From JASGCL01 sp965262775 (GTDB taxonomy: Bacteria > Pseudomonadota > Alphaproteobacteria > JASGCL01), in assembly GCA_965262775.1 (NCBI GenBank), contig CBDHFT010000007.1, positions 62,001 to 126,000 of the forward strand: a DNA stretch of 64,000 nucleotides, read 5' to 3'. Both the position numbers and the translations under genes were made by a program. Position 1 is the stretch's first letter, and the number at the start of each line of letters is the position of its first letter. Below, piece after piece: positions 17,844-26,041 of this stretch. Under the pieces are notes generated by a model, which did not search any database, had not been told where the DNA came from, and worked only from the letters and a program-made list of their open reading frames with translations.

Positions 17844-18245
17844 ATGTCAATCTTGCGTTATATCCCCATTTCTGTGCTTGGTCGCGGTCAAAAAATTATC
17901 CGCCGCGCCATGCAAAAAAACTTTACCTGGCAAGACGAAAAGGCCATATTAAAAAAATTGCAGGAAGAAATAAAAGAATTCACCGTAGCCATGTCAACTG
18001 GGGACAAAAAAAATCAAGAGGAAGAATTGGGCGATATATTTTTTACCCTGGTTTGCTTGGCAACCCACATGAATCTGTCAGCGGCGGCTATATTATTACA
18101 GGCCAACAAAAAATTCCAAAAACGCTTTGCGATGATGGAGGTCATGATAAAACAAGACAACAAAAAAATAACAAATCTTTCGCCCATTGAATTAGAAAAA
18201 TATTGGCAGCGCGTTAAAAAATTGAATAAGAAAAATGTCGGTTAA
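17844..18245 (+). CDS. Single-domain MazG-like NTP pyrophosphohydrolase
   Basis: About 133 residues from the ATG at 17844; the frame is open further upstream into the MATE gene, but starts there lack support. After a short basic start (RYIPISVLGRGQKIIRRAMQ), residues about 30-115 match the C-terminal half of MazG: NFTWQDEKAILKKLQEEIKE with the EExxE metal motif, then EEELGDIFFTLVCLATHM with ExxD and KFQKRFAMMEVMI. Full MazG has two such domains (about 260 residues), so this is a half-length form like those in several alphaproteobacteria. It probably clears non-canonical or regulatory nucleotides. It lies 139 bases before rsh, which in E. coli is mirrored by the mazG-relA neighbourhood. Confidence 0.8.
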   Translation: MSILRYIPISVLGRGQKIIRRAMQKNFTWQDEKAILKKLQEEIKEFTVAMSTGDKKNQEEELGDIFFTLVCLATHMNLSAAAILLQANKKFQKRFAMMEVMIKQDNKKITNLSPIELEKYWQRVKKLNKKNVG

Positions 18246-18384
18246 GACAAGGTGATAATCTACGTTGTTCAATACTGCCTTATAACCACCGCTAGCCAAA
18301 AATATCATTTCATGATAGAATTAATATAATCTATTTATCCTTGCGTAAAGATTTATATTTTTTGAACCGAGGTTACTCATTATC

Positions 18385-20565
18385 ATGCCTTCTGCCACAC
18401 TTATCTCTTCGGTCAAAAATTACAACCCTCAGATTAATGAAGAGTTGCTTACCAAGGCCTATGACCTGTCTCTAAAAGCCCATAAGAATCAAAAACGCCA
18501 TTCGGGCGATGATTATTTTCAACACCCCCTGGCGGTGGCGCAATTATTGACCGAAAAGAAAATGGACGACGCAACCATTATCACGGCCTTGCTCCATGAT
18601 ACCGTCGAAGACACCACGATAAAATTATCAGAAATAAAAGAACAGTTCGGCGAAGAGGTTTCTTTTTTGGTGGATGGCTTAACCAAAATTTCTTACTTGG
18701 AGGAAGCCGAGCGCGAGACGAAAGATTCCGAAAATTTGCGCAAACTCCTGCTGGCGAGTATCGGCGATATCCGCGTTTTGATAGTTAAGCTTGCCGACCG
18801 CCTTCATAACATGCGCACCCTGACTGGGAAACAAAACCCCGATAGTCGCGCCCGTATTGCCGAACAAACATTAGAAATCTATGTTCCCTTGGCCGAGCGT
18901 ATCGGCTTAAAAAGATGGAGCGAAGAATTGGCATCGCTTGCCTTCAAAGAACTTCACCCCGTCAGTTATGAAATCATCGATAAACGCTTACATTTCCTTT
19001 ACCAAGAACAAGATGTCATTGATATAAGTCAAACCCTGCAAAATCTATTGGCCAAAGAAGAAATTAAAGGGGAGATAAAATTTCGTCTTAAAGACCATTG
19101 GTCCATCTATCAAAAAATGCAGAAGAAGCAAAGGCAGATGGGCGACCTGTCTGACATCATGGCCTTTCGCATTATTGTCGATAATGTACGCGATTGTTAT
19201 TTATGTTTGTGGTTGCTTCACGAACATTACAAAACCATTCCCACCAAATTAAAAGATTATATCTCCGCCCCTAAAAGCAACGGTTATCAAAGCCTGCATA
19301 CCGTCATCATTGGCCCAGGTGGCAAAAGGATAGAGGTACAGATAAGAACCCATACCATGGATGATTTTGCTGAAAATGGTTTGGCATCCCATTGGTTATA
19401 TAAAAATGCAACCACTGGCCATTCTGGCGATGAAAAAAAGAGGTATCAACAATATCATGACTCGGCCTTGAATTGGTTAAAGGATTTCTTTACCGCCGTG
19501 GAAGAACAAAAAAGCGACCAATTGAGCTTTCTTGATAACAGCCGCACTTTTCTTTACACCGACCGCATTTATGTTTCCTCACCCAGGGGGGATTTTTATG
19601 AATTGCCTATCGATTCCTTGCCTTTGGATTTTGCCTTCGCGGTGCATAGCGGGGTTGGGGAAGAATTCGATCATGCCTTGGTTAATGGACACCCCGTTTC
19701 ATTTTATGCCAAATTAAAAAATGGTGATACGGTAGAAATTGTAACCGCGCCCAAGAAATTAGATCCCGAAGAAAATTGGTTTCATTGGCTTAAAACGGCA
19801 CGCGCCAAGGCCTTCGTTGCCAAAAAATTAAAGGAAAAAAGAGAAAAGGCCTATCTTATCCAGGGGCATGATATATTAAAAAGCGAATTGATAAGATTGG
19901 GCTTGCTTAACCCGACTGACGTGGACATGCTTAATATCAATTTAGGCAAAGCCTATAAAAAATTTGGTGTCGCGACCGACGACCAATTGTTTCGCCTTAT
20001 CGCCCTGTCGCAAGTTAATCCGCAAGAAATTGTCTTTGCCCTTTACCCTGAAATGAAACGCGCCACCATATACGAAAACAGGAAAAAGAAAAAAGCAAAG
20101 AAGTCGGCTGCCGATATTATTGACATCGGTCATTTTACCAAAGATGTCTCGCTCAAATTTGCCGCCTGTTGCTACCCCCTGCCTGGCGACCATATTGCGG
20201 GGGTTAAAAATTTGGGGCAAGGCATCACCCTGCATCGCCTCAATTGTAAAAAACTTTTGCCATTTCAACATCACCCCGACAGGATCATTGCCGTTCATTG
20301 GCAAAAGAAATCAGCCCATAATGAAATTTTTACTTCACGGCTTTTTTTAATTTTGCATAACCGTCCTGGCGCATTAAATTTGGTGACCGATGTTTTAACC
20401 AAAACGGGCAGCAATATTGCCGATATTCAATTCAAAATACGCACCAAAGACCAGGTGCAGGTGATATTAGACATCGAAGTTTTCGGCCTGCGCCAGTTAA
20501 AAGAAATTATTGAAAAAATAAAATTGGCTGGCAAAGAAATGGTGCTTGAGGTAAGGCGAACTTAA
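18385..20565 (+). CDS. rsh: Bifunctional (p)ppGpp synthetase/hydrolase (Rel/SpoT homologue)
   Basis: 726 residues with the full long-RSH order. HD hydrolase domain: HPLAVAQLL at 47-55 and LLHDTVEDT at 70-78 with the His71-Asp72 pair and the DRLHNMRTL block, so hydrolysis looks intact. Synthetase domain near 240-350 includes LKDYISAPKSNGYQSLHT and VQIRTHTMDDFAENGLASHW. TGS domain around 390-455 (FLYTDRIYVSSPRGDFYELP). A helical and zinc-finger-like region with the conserved CC in FAACCYPLPGD and a C-terminal ACT domain (LFLILHNRPGALNLVTDVLT) follow. Makes and degrades the stringent alarmone; alphaproteobacteria usually have just one. acpS starts 3 bases downstream. Confidence 0.97.
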   Translation: MPSATLISSVKNYNPQINEELLTKAYDLSLKAHKNQKRHSGDDYFQHPLAVAQLLTEKKMDDATIITALLHDTVEDTTIKLSEIKEQFGEEVSFLVDGLTKISYLEEAERETKDSENLRKLLLASIGDIRVLIVKLADRLHNMRTLTGKQNPDSRARIAEQTLEIYVPLAERIGLKRWSEELASLAFKELHPVSYEIIDKRLHFLYQEQDVIDISQTLQNLLAKEEIKGEIKFRLKDHWSIYQKMQKKQRQMGDLSDIMAFRIIVDNVRDCYLCLWLLHEHYKTIPTKLKDYISAPKSNGYQSLHTVIIGPGGKRIEVQIRTHTMDDFAENGLASHWLYKNATTGHSGDEKKRYQQYHDSALNWLKDFFTAVEEQKSDQLSFLDNSRTFLYTDRIYVSSPRGDFYELPIDSLPLDFAFAVHSGVGEEFDHALVNGHPVSFYAKLKNGDTVEIVTAPKKLDPEENWFHWLKTARAKAFVAKKLKEKREKAYLIQGHDILKSELIRLGLLNPTDVDMLNINLGKAYKKFGVATDDQLFRLIALSQVNPQEIVFALYPEMKRATIYENRKKKKAKKSAADIIDIGHFTKDVSLKFAACCYPLPGDHIAGVKNLGQGITLHRLNCKKLLPFQHHPDRIIAVHWQKKSAHNEIFTSRLFLILHNRPGALNLVTDVLTKTGSNIADIQFKIRTKDQVQVILDIEVFGLRQLKEIIEKIKLAGKEMVLEVRRT

Positions 20566-20568
20566 TAT

Positions 20569-21018
20569 ATGGATACCCTTCCCATGCTGAACAATTTTAA
20601 CCACAAGGCTATTCAACCTATCAGCCACATCATTGGCACGGGCATCGACCTGGCTGAGATTATCCGTTTTGAAAAAACCTTAAAAAGATTTCCGCGGCGT
20701 TTTCCAGAATATATTTTTACCGCCCGCGAACGCGCCTACTGCGACAGCAAACCCATACGTCGCACCGCCCGCTACGCCATGTTATTTTCAGCAAAAGAAG
20801 CCTGCTCAAAAGCCTTGGGGACGGGCCTGCGCCAAGGCGTGCTGTGGCAAAATATGGAGGTTATCCATCTACCATCTGGCCAACCCACCATGGTGCTGCA
20901 TGGCGGGGCATTAAAGCGCGCCCTCAGCCTTATGCCAGCAAACAGCCAGCCCATCGTCCATCTATCCCTTACTGACGAGGCTGGCATCGCCGCCGCTTCG
21001 GTCATCCTTGGTTGGTAA
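20569..21018 (+). CDS. acpS: Holo-[acyl-carrier-protein] synthase
   Basis: 149 residues with the two 4'-phosphopantetheinyl transferase motifs: GTGIDLAEIIRFEKTL (metal-binding Asp) and FSAKEACSKALGTGLRQGVLW (catalytic Glu/Lys). Ends LSLTDEAGIAAASVIL, the usual C-terminal strand. Transfers phosphopantetheine from CoA to apo-ACP. Two candidate starts, 20569 and 20584; the extra N-terminal 20 residues before IIGTGID are longer than usual, so a later start is possible. Directly follows rsh (3 bases), as in many alphaproteobacteria, hence co-transcribed. Confidence 0.93.
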   Translation: MDTLPMLNNFNHKAIQPISHIIGTGIDLAEIIRFEKTLKRFPRRFPEYIFTARERAYCDSKPIRRTARYAMLFSAKEACSKALGTGLRQGVLWQNMEVIHLPSGQPTMVLHGGALKRALSLMPANSQPIVHLSLTDEAGIAAASVILGW

Positions 21019-21088
21019 TTATAAAGTTAGGGGCGGATTACAACGTCACCGCAAGTCGTCGATAAGTTCGCCAATCAACGAAAAATAT

Positions 21089-21667
21089 TTAGGAACGGTT
21101 TTTTCCTGGTTGCCATAATACCTCGCCCTTTTCGGCGCGCGCCAACAACCGCGCCATCACAAACAGCAGGTCAGACAAGCGGTTGAGGTATTGCAAAGCC
21201 AGCGGGTTAATTTCTTCCACCGTTTTCAACCCAACCAACAAACGTTCGGCACGCCGCGTCGTGGTGCGCGCCATGTGGCAGATAGATGCCGCCTTGCCTC
21301 CCCCTGGCAAAATAAACGATTCCAGCGGCGGCAAAGATTCGTTCAAACCATCTATTTTTTGTTCCAAAAATTTTACTTGGTGTGCGACAATACGCAAATC
21401 ATGGGCGGTATCATCGCCAAAGGGTTTGGCAATATCCGCCCCCAGGTCAAACATGTCATGCTGGATGGCCGTCAAAATATCGATAAGGTTTTGCTGGTCT
21501 TTGGTGGCTTGCAGGGAATCTATCAACAGGCCAATAACGCTATTGGCTTCATCCACCGTGCCATAGGATTCGACACGCAGGTCGCTTTTGGGTCGTCGCG
21601 AACCATCCGATAAACCCGTGCTGCCGTCATCCCCCGTTTTGGTATAAATTTTATTGAGCTTAACCAT
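21089..21667 (-). CDS. PduO-type ATP:cob(I)alamin adenosyltransferase
   Basis: 192 residues beginning MVKLNKIYTKTGDDGSTGLSDGSR, the ATP-binding signature of PduO/MMAB enzymes, with SYGTVDEANSVIG, then the RTTTRRAERLL block (the conserved arginines) and NRLSDLLFVMARLLA at the end. Makes adenosylcobalamin from cob(I)alamin and ATP. Last gene of an icd/twin-TM/adenosyltransferase run; 13 bases from the small membrane protein. It is relevant to the corrinoid-linked methyltransferase homologue at 26872, though that family uses methyl-, not adenosylcobamide. Confidence 0.94.
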   Translation of the reverse strand: MVKLNKIYTKTGDDGSTGLSDGSRRPKSDLRVESYGTVDEANSVIGLLIDSLQATKDQQNLIDILTAIQHDMFDLGADIAKPFGDDTAHDLRIVAHQVKFLEQKIDGLNESLPPLESFILPGGGKAASICHMARTTTRRAERLLVGLKTVEEINPLALQYLNRLSDLLFVMARLLARAEKGEVLWQPGKNRS

Positions 21668-21680
21668 CTAAGTAACTTTG

Positions 21681-21884
21681 TTAATAAAGTCGCGCCAGCA
21701 AAAAGCCAGCCAAAAACATAAGAATGGCAAATAATTGCGCGCCGATGCGATACCGCATCAATATATTATTCCAACGATAATTTAATTCGCCCCCCATGGC
21801 CATGTTCACCACCCCCAGCAACAAGATGACAACAGCCATGAATATGCCAAGCAACATACAAATAAAAGCGAGCATCGAAATCAT
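21681..21884 (-). CDS. Small twin-transmembrane HIG1-type protein
   Basis: 67 residues with two hydrophobic helices (about 2-27 and 47-66) joined by a polar loop carrying GELNYRWNNILMRYRIGAQL, the RxRIxxQ-like loop of HIG1-domain proteins. Twin transmembrane small proteins of this type are regularly found just upstream of the adenosyltransferase gene in alphaproteobacteria; their role, perhaps with respiratory complexes, is not settled. 6 bases after the icd stop. Confidence 0.8.
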   Translation of the reverse strand: MISMLAFICMLLGIFMAVVILLLGVVNMAMGGELNYRWNNILMRYRIGAQLFAILMFLAGFLLARLY

Positions 21885-21890
21885 AATTTT

Positions 21891-23105
21891 TTAAGAGGGG
21901 TTGTTCTGTAACCTATGCTCGACCATATCGAAAAACTTGTTGGTAGTCAAATAATCATTCGGCTTACCTATAATGGACGCAAGATCCTTGGTAACATATC
22001 CAGCCTCCATCAGTTCAATAATAATTTTTTCTAGGTTATCGGCAAATTTTTCTAATGCTGTATTGCCGTCAAATTGCGCGCGATAACGCAATCCACCCGT
22101 CCAAGCAAATATCGAAGCCACGGGGTTGGTCGATGTTTCTTGACCCTTTTGATATTGGCGGTAATGGCGGGTTACGGTGCCGTGGGCGGCCTCGGTCTCC
22201 ACCGTTTTGCCATCGGGCGACAACAAAACGGATGTCATTAACCCCAGCGAGCCAAAGCCCGCCGCCACCATGTCGGACATAACATCGCCATCATAATTTT
22301 TTAATGCCCAAATATAGCCACCATCACCCTTGATGGTTTGCGCCACCATGTCGTCTATCAAACGGTGTTCATAAAATATATTGGCTGTCACGAATTTTTC
22401 TTTAAATTCTTTGTCATATACTTCTTGGAATATATCTTTAAAACGCCCGTCGTAGGTTTTTAAAATGGTGTTTTTGGTGCAAAAATACACGGGGTATTTT
22501 TTTTGCAAAGCATAATGAAAACATGCCTGGGCAAAATCCTTGATAGAACTATCTTCGTTAAACATCGATAAAGCTATGCCTGGTCCCGTAAATTCGCGCA
22601 CTGTTTTTGTTATGGCTTCACCGCCAGCCGCAGGGTTAAAATTCAAACTGACTTCCCCCGCGCCGCCAATTTTTATTTCGGTTGCACGATATTGGTCGGC
22701 GAAGGCATGACGCGCCACGACGATGGGTTTTTGCCAACCGCTAACCACGGGTTTTATGTTGCGACAGAGTATGGGTTCACGAAATATAGTGCCACCCAAA
22801 AAATTTCTGATGGTGCCGTTGGGCGAAACATACATTTTCTTTAAAGAAAATTCTTTAACCCGCGCTTCGTCGGGCGTAATGGTTGCGCATTTTATACCCA
22901 CGCCATATTCCTTAATCGCCTTCGCCGAGTCCAGCGTCACCGCGTCGTTGGTTGCATCGCGATGCTCCATTCCCAAATCAAAATATTTTATATCAACATC
23001 AACAAACGGCAATATCAGTTTTTCTTTAATAGTCGTCCAAATAACGCGCGCCATTTCATCGCCGTCTAGCTCAACAATTGGATTTTTTACTTTAATTTTC
23101 GGCAT
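21891..23105 (-). CDS. icd: NADP-dependent isocitrate dehydrogenase
   Basis: 404 residues from the ATG at 23105 (MPKIKVKNPIVELDGDEMAR); the frame stays open to 23156 but the extra residues are hydrophobic and unlike the family. Substrate motifs: KKMYVSPNGTIRNFLGGTIFR with the phosphorylatable-type Ser and isocitrate-binding arginines, YIWALKNYDGDVMSDM with metal-binding Asp, and AAHGTVTRHYR with NADP-binding residues. This is the homodimeric, eukaryote-like subfamily common in alphaproteobacteria. Converts isocitrate to 2-oxoglutarate in the TCA cycle. Confidence 0.97.
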   Translation of the reverse strand: MPKIKVKNPIVELDGDEMARVIWTTIKEKLILPFVDVDIKYFDLGMEHRDATNDAVTLDSAKAIKEYGVGIKCATITPDEARVKEFSLKKMYVSPNGTIRNFLGGTIFREPILCRNIKPVVSGWQKPIVVARHAFADQYRATEIKIGGAGEVSLNFNPAAGGEAITKTVREFTGPGIALSMFNEDSSIKDFAQACFHYALQKKYPVYFCTKNTILKTYDGRFKDIFQEVYDKEFKEKFVTANIFYEHRLIDDMVAQTIKGDGGYIWALKNYDGDVMSDMVAAGFGSLGLMTSVLLSPDGKTVETEAAHGTVTRHYRQYQKGQETSTNPVASIFAWTGGLRYRAQFDGNTALEKFADNLEKIIIELMEAGYVTKDLASIIGKPNDYLTTNKFFDMVEHRLQNNPS

Positions 23106-23209
23106 GATAATTGATATGTAGCAAAAAACCCAAGCCATGGCAACGATATTGCCCAAGGATAATCGTATCGCGCCTCAATTATAGCAAATGACAGGTGAAA
23201 AAAATCAAT

Positions 23210-24211
23210 CTAACCTGCTAAAATATTTTCGGCCAAGGTTATTTTTCCTGCGGGCAAATCGCGAAAACTTTTAATATCCAATTCTAGTAAAATTTTTTCT
23301 TGCGCCGCGGCGTCAACCGCCAACCCAAATTTATGCAACAAGCCATTAAGCACCAATTGCGAGGCACGCTCCGCCCCATCGTCAATTTTAATCGCCGCCC
23401 CCAAACCCAAATGGGGGATAACAACCGAATAAAACCCTTCGGCCCCCGTTTTAACAAAAACCTTATCCTGCAATGCGTCCATTACTTTGGTGCAATGCCT
23501 GCCCGAACCCGCGATAAAATATGGGTTCTGCACCGCGGCCGAAAATAACGTATCACAGGCTGTTTGGTCCGCCCCCGCCGCCGCGCCGAACCGCGCCAAG
23601 CCCGTCGCCATGGCCACCATGGGCAGGGCGAAGGTTGGGGCCGAACAACCATCAACCGCCGCCGCGCCCAAACTTATACCGCAAAGTTTTTCAATAACCT
23701 TGACAATATCTACCTGCACCGCGTGCGAAGGATCGATGTAATTTTTATAACCCTTATTTTTTTTCTTGGCCGACATAAGCATGCCGCTATGTTTGCCCGA
23801 ACAATTATTATGCAAGGGGCATGGTTGCTCGCCCTTTTTTTCCAAATCAAATGCCGTTCCATGGTGGTAAGGGGTATGGGCGCCGCATTCTAGGTCATTC
23901 ATGCTCAATCCTATCTTTTGTAACATGTTGGCAGCAACCTGGGTATGGCGCCCCTCCCCGCTGTGGGAAGCCATCAACAAGGCTGTTTCCTCGCCCGATA
24001 ATCCTAATTCTTCGGCTATGCCTTCGGCGACAACGGGCAAGGCTTGAAACATTTTTAAAGCCGAACGTGGGTAGTGGACTTGCTGTTCGTCGCCCAAGGC
24101 AAAAACAACCTTGCCCTTGGTATCCGCCACCACCATCGCACCGCGATGCACCGATTCAACCCGCGTGCCGCGGTGAACATGAACCAAAACAGGATTATTA
24201 TAAAAAGTCAT
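23210..24211 (-). CDS. Asparaginase (Rhizobium-type, Asparaginase_II family)
   Basis: 333 residues of the family exemplified by Rhizobium etli asparaginase II, unrelated in sequence to the E. coli enzymes. Opening VHVHRGTRVESVHRGAMVVAD, the RSALKMFQALPVVAEG block with the conserved Ser-Ala-x-K-xx-Q, HSGEGRHTQVA, NNCSGKHSGML with the conserved Cys and Ser-Gly-Lys-His, and VDGCSAPTFALPM. Hydrolyses asparagine to aspartate and ammonia in the cytoplasm; no signal peptide. Same strand as icd, 104 bases upstream of it. Confidence 0.92.
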   Translation of the reverse strand: MTFYNNPVLVHVHRGTRVESVHRGAMVVADTKGKVVFALGDEQQVHYPRSALKMFQALPVVAEGIAEELGLSGEETALLMASHSGEGRHTQVAANMLQKIGLSMNDLECGAHTPYHHGTAFDLEKKGEQPCPLHNNCSGKHSGMLMSAKKKNKGYKNYIDPSHAVQVDIVKVIEKLCGISLGAAAVDGCSAPTFALPMVAMATGLARFGAAAGADQTACDTLFSAAVQNPYFIAGSGRHCTKVMDALQDKVFVKTGAEGFYSVVIPHLGLGAAIKIDDGAERASQLVLNGLLHKFGLAVDAAAQEKILLELDIKSFRDLPAGKITLAENILAG

Positions 24212-24255
24212 GCTGTATTATACCGCAATTATAAAAAACTAAGAAGGCTTTATTC

Positions 24256-24327
24256 ATGACAGGCGGTTTATTAATCGACCTGATTATTGTCGCCTGTTAT
24301 TTAACGCTTACCAATAAAAAACAATAG
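24256..24327 (+). CDS. Possible 23-residue membrane peptide or symporter remnant
   Basis: An ATG at 24256 preceded by GAAGG opens a short frame: a leader MTGG, a hydrophobic stretch LLIDLIIVACYLTLT and a polar tail NKKQ. It could be a small membrane protein; the pattern also resembles the first helix of sodium:solute symporters, so it could be a relic of a lost gene. It lies between the asparaginase start and tRNA-Ser, head-on to the tRNA. Weak evidence; could be chance. Confidence 0.25.
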   Translation: MTGGLLIDLIIVACYLTLTNKKQ

Positions 24328-24334
24328 TTTTTTT

Positions 24335-24424
24335 TGGCGGAGGGACAGGGAGTCGAACCCTGCGACCACTATTATGATGGTCACGGATTAGCAATCCGTT
24401 GCCTTACCGCTCGGCCACCCCTCC
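24335..24424 (-). tRNA. tRNA-Ser (GCT)
   Basis: 90 bases, class II tRNA with a long variable arm. The acceptor GGAGGGG pairs with TCCCTCC, the discriminator is G, and CCA is encoded. D-arm GCCGAGCGGTAAGGC, anticodon loop TTGCTAA (anticodon GCT, reads AGC/AGT), variable arm GACCATCATAATAGTGGTC, T-arm CAGGGTTCGACTCCCTG. Confidence 0.97.
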
Positions 24425-24599
24425 GCATAAAAAAAAGAAAATGGGGCATAAAAATATCGGTAGCTATGATTAACCATGTAATGAAAAAAAAATCATCTGT
24501 CAATCCTATATATCTTTTGTTGTTATATTAATTATAAGCCAAATTTTTTATGACATTATACTTGTTTAAACAAATAAAATATATTAGAATTAGAAAACA

Positions 24600-25349
24600 A
24601 TGAACCCGCTCGCACAAGTCAAAAATATAAATAACGCTTCCTATCGGTCGGAACGCGAAGACCTTGCCTGTTTATTCAGGGTTGCCGCCAGGGAAAATTG
24701 GGTGGAGGCTGTCGCCAATCATTTTTCTATAAGGGTGAGCGACAATGAAATGCTCATTAACCCACGCAAATTATTTTGCCTGATGACGGCCAGCGATTTG
24801 GCTTTGGTGAATTATAACAAACCTGTTGATGTTCCCTTTGCCGTTGATAAAACCGCCATCGGCCTGCATGCCCCTATTTACCGTGCCCTGCCCCATGTGC
24901 AATGCGTTTTGCATCTTCATCCGCCATTCAGCCTGGCCCTAGCAAGTTTGCAAGACAGCACGCTTTATCCTATCGATCAAAATGCCGCTTCGCTATATGG
25001 TAAGGTGGCGATTGATAAAGATTACGGCGGCCTAGCCATGGAGGAAGAAGGAGCAAGGTGCAGCGAAGCCCTGCGCGATGCCAGCAAAAAAATTCTTTTG
25101 TTGGGCAACCACGGCCTGTTGTCGGCGGGTAAAAACCTGGCGGAGGCTTGGAATAATTTGTATTATTTTGAAAAGGCGGCGCAAAACCTCATCCTTTGTT
25201 ATCAAACCCAAAAACCTTTGCAGGTTTTATCGGGGCAAGTGGCGCAAAGGGTAGCCATGGAAAATGCCGCCGCCGCGGAATTTAATGATTTATACTTCGA
25301 GTCTTTAAAGGAATTAATAAATCGCGAAGAAGCCGATTACAAAAATTAA
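24600..25349 (+). CDS. Class II aldolase/adducin family protein
   Basis: 249 residues. The order CLFRVAARENWVEAVANHFSIRV (residues about 21-43), LMTASDLALV, the zinc-site HLHPPFSLAL near 100-109 and the third-histidine segment LLLGNHGLLSAG near 177-188 is that of the aldolase II/adducin superfamily (fuculose-phosphate aldolase, ribulose-phosphate epimerase). The three zinc histidines are present (two in HLH, one in NHG). The catalytic Glu near ANHFS and substrate-specific residues are not readable, so the substrate is unknown. It stands alone, with AT-rich sequence upstream. Confidence 0.88.
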   Translation: MNPLAQVKNINNASYRSEREDLACLFRVAARENWVEAVANHFSIRVSDNEMLINPRKLFCLMTASDLALVNYNKPVDVPFAVDKTAIGLHAPIYRALPHVQCVLHLHPPFSLALASLQDSTLYPIDQNAASLYGKVAIDKDYGGLAMEEEGARCSEALRDASKKILLLGNHGLLSAGKNLAEAWNNLYYFEKAAQNLILCYQTQKPLQVLSGQVAQRVAMENAAAAEFNDLYFESLKELINREEADYKN

Positions 25350-25373
25350 TTGCCTTGCGCCGTCCTGGCTCTT

Positions 25374-25415
25374 TATATTTACAGGCTTAGCATCGCCTTA
25401 GCGGGTGTAAATATA
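25374..25415. repeat. Perfect 10-bp inverted repeat downstream of the aldolase-like gene
   Basis: TATATTTACA at 25374-25383 and TGTAAATATA at 25406-25415 with a 22-base spacer. It lies 24 bases after the stop of the aldolase II gene and 84 bases before the DUF1178 gene. No T-tract follows, so it is a possible operator or processing hairpin rather than a standard terminator. The spacer itself holds two CTTAGC copies. Confidence 0.6.
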
Positions 25416-25498
25416 GGAATGTTTGTTTGAATGAAAGCTCATCCTTCCCAAACCCGCCCCCTCTTGTATAATTATTTATCAAACCCTATATTTTAGAT

Positions 25499-25963
25499 AT
25501 GATATCCCTAAAAATTATTTGCGATAAGCAACACGAATTCTCTAGTTATTTTAAAGACCGCGCAACTTGCGAACGGATGATGGCGCAAGCCATGATTGAT
25601 TGCCCCCATTGTGGCAGTAACCAGGTGCGCCATGGGCTCAACACACCCCATGTTCAAAGTGCCAAGCAAGATGAAGCAGGCCACAACCTAGCCAACCTAG
25701 CCGAAAAAAATGCTGATGGGGCGATGGCTTCTGTGCACCCGCTGCTGGATAAAAAATTATTGCAATTAAAAAAGCAATTACGCGAACATATTGCCAAAAA
25801 TTATGACGATGTAGGATTCGATTTTGCCGAAACCGCGAAAAAAATGCACTATGGTGAGACAACCGCCAAAAATATCTATGGTAAAATGACGGCGGAGGAC
25901 GCCCATAACCTCGCCGACCAAGGCATCGGCTTCGCCCCCCTGCCCTTCATGGCGGAGGATTAA
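25499..25963 (+). CDS. DUF1178 family protein
   Basis: 154 residues. The N-terminus MISLKIICDKQHEFSSYFKD and the CPHCGSNQVRHGLNTPHV segment are the start of DUF1178, with C8, C36 and C39 as likely metal ligands. The C-terminal half (KLLQLKKQLREHIAKNYDDVGFDFAETAKKMHYGE) and the final GIGFAPLPFMAED, with the PLPF block, match the family. Function unknown; the family is a common single gene in alphaproteobacteria, and it is often found near carbon-nitrogen hydrolases and glutaredoxins. Confidence 0.9.
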   Translation: MISLKIICDKQHEFSSYFKDRATCERMMAQAMIDCPHCGSNQVRHGLNTPHVQSAKQDEAGHNLANLAEKNADGAMASVHPLLDKKLLQLKKQLREHIAKNYDDVGFDFAETAKKMHYGETTAKNIYGKMTAEDAHNLADQGIGFAPLPFMAED

Positions 25964-26041
25964 ATACACCCTGACATATTGCGGTTAATGCCCCTGACTT
26001 TGGGGTTTATAAAATATATTTCTTCTGGATTAAGAAATTTT

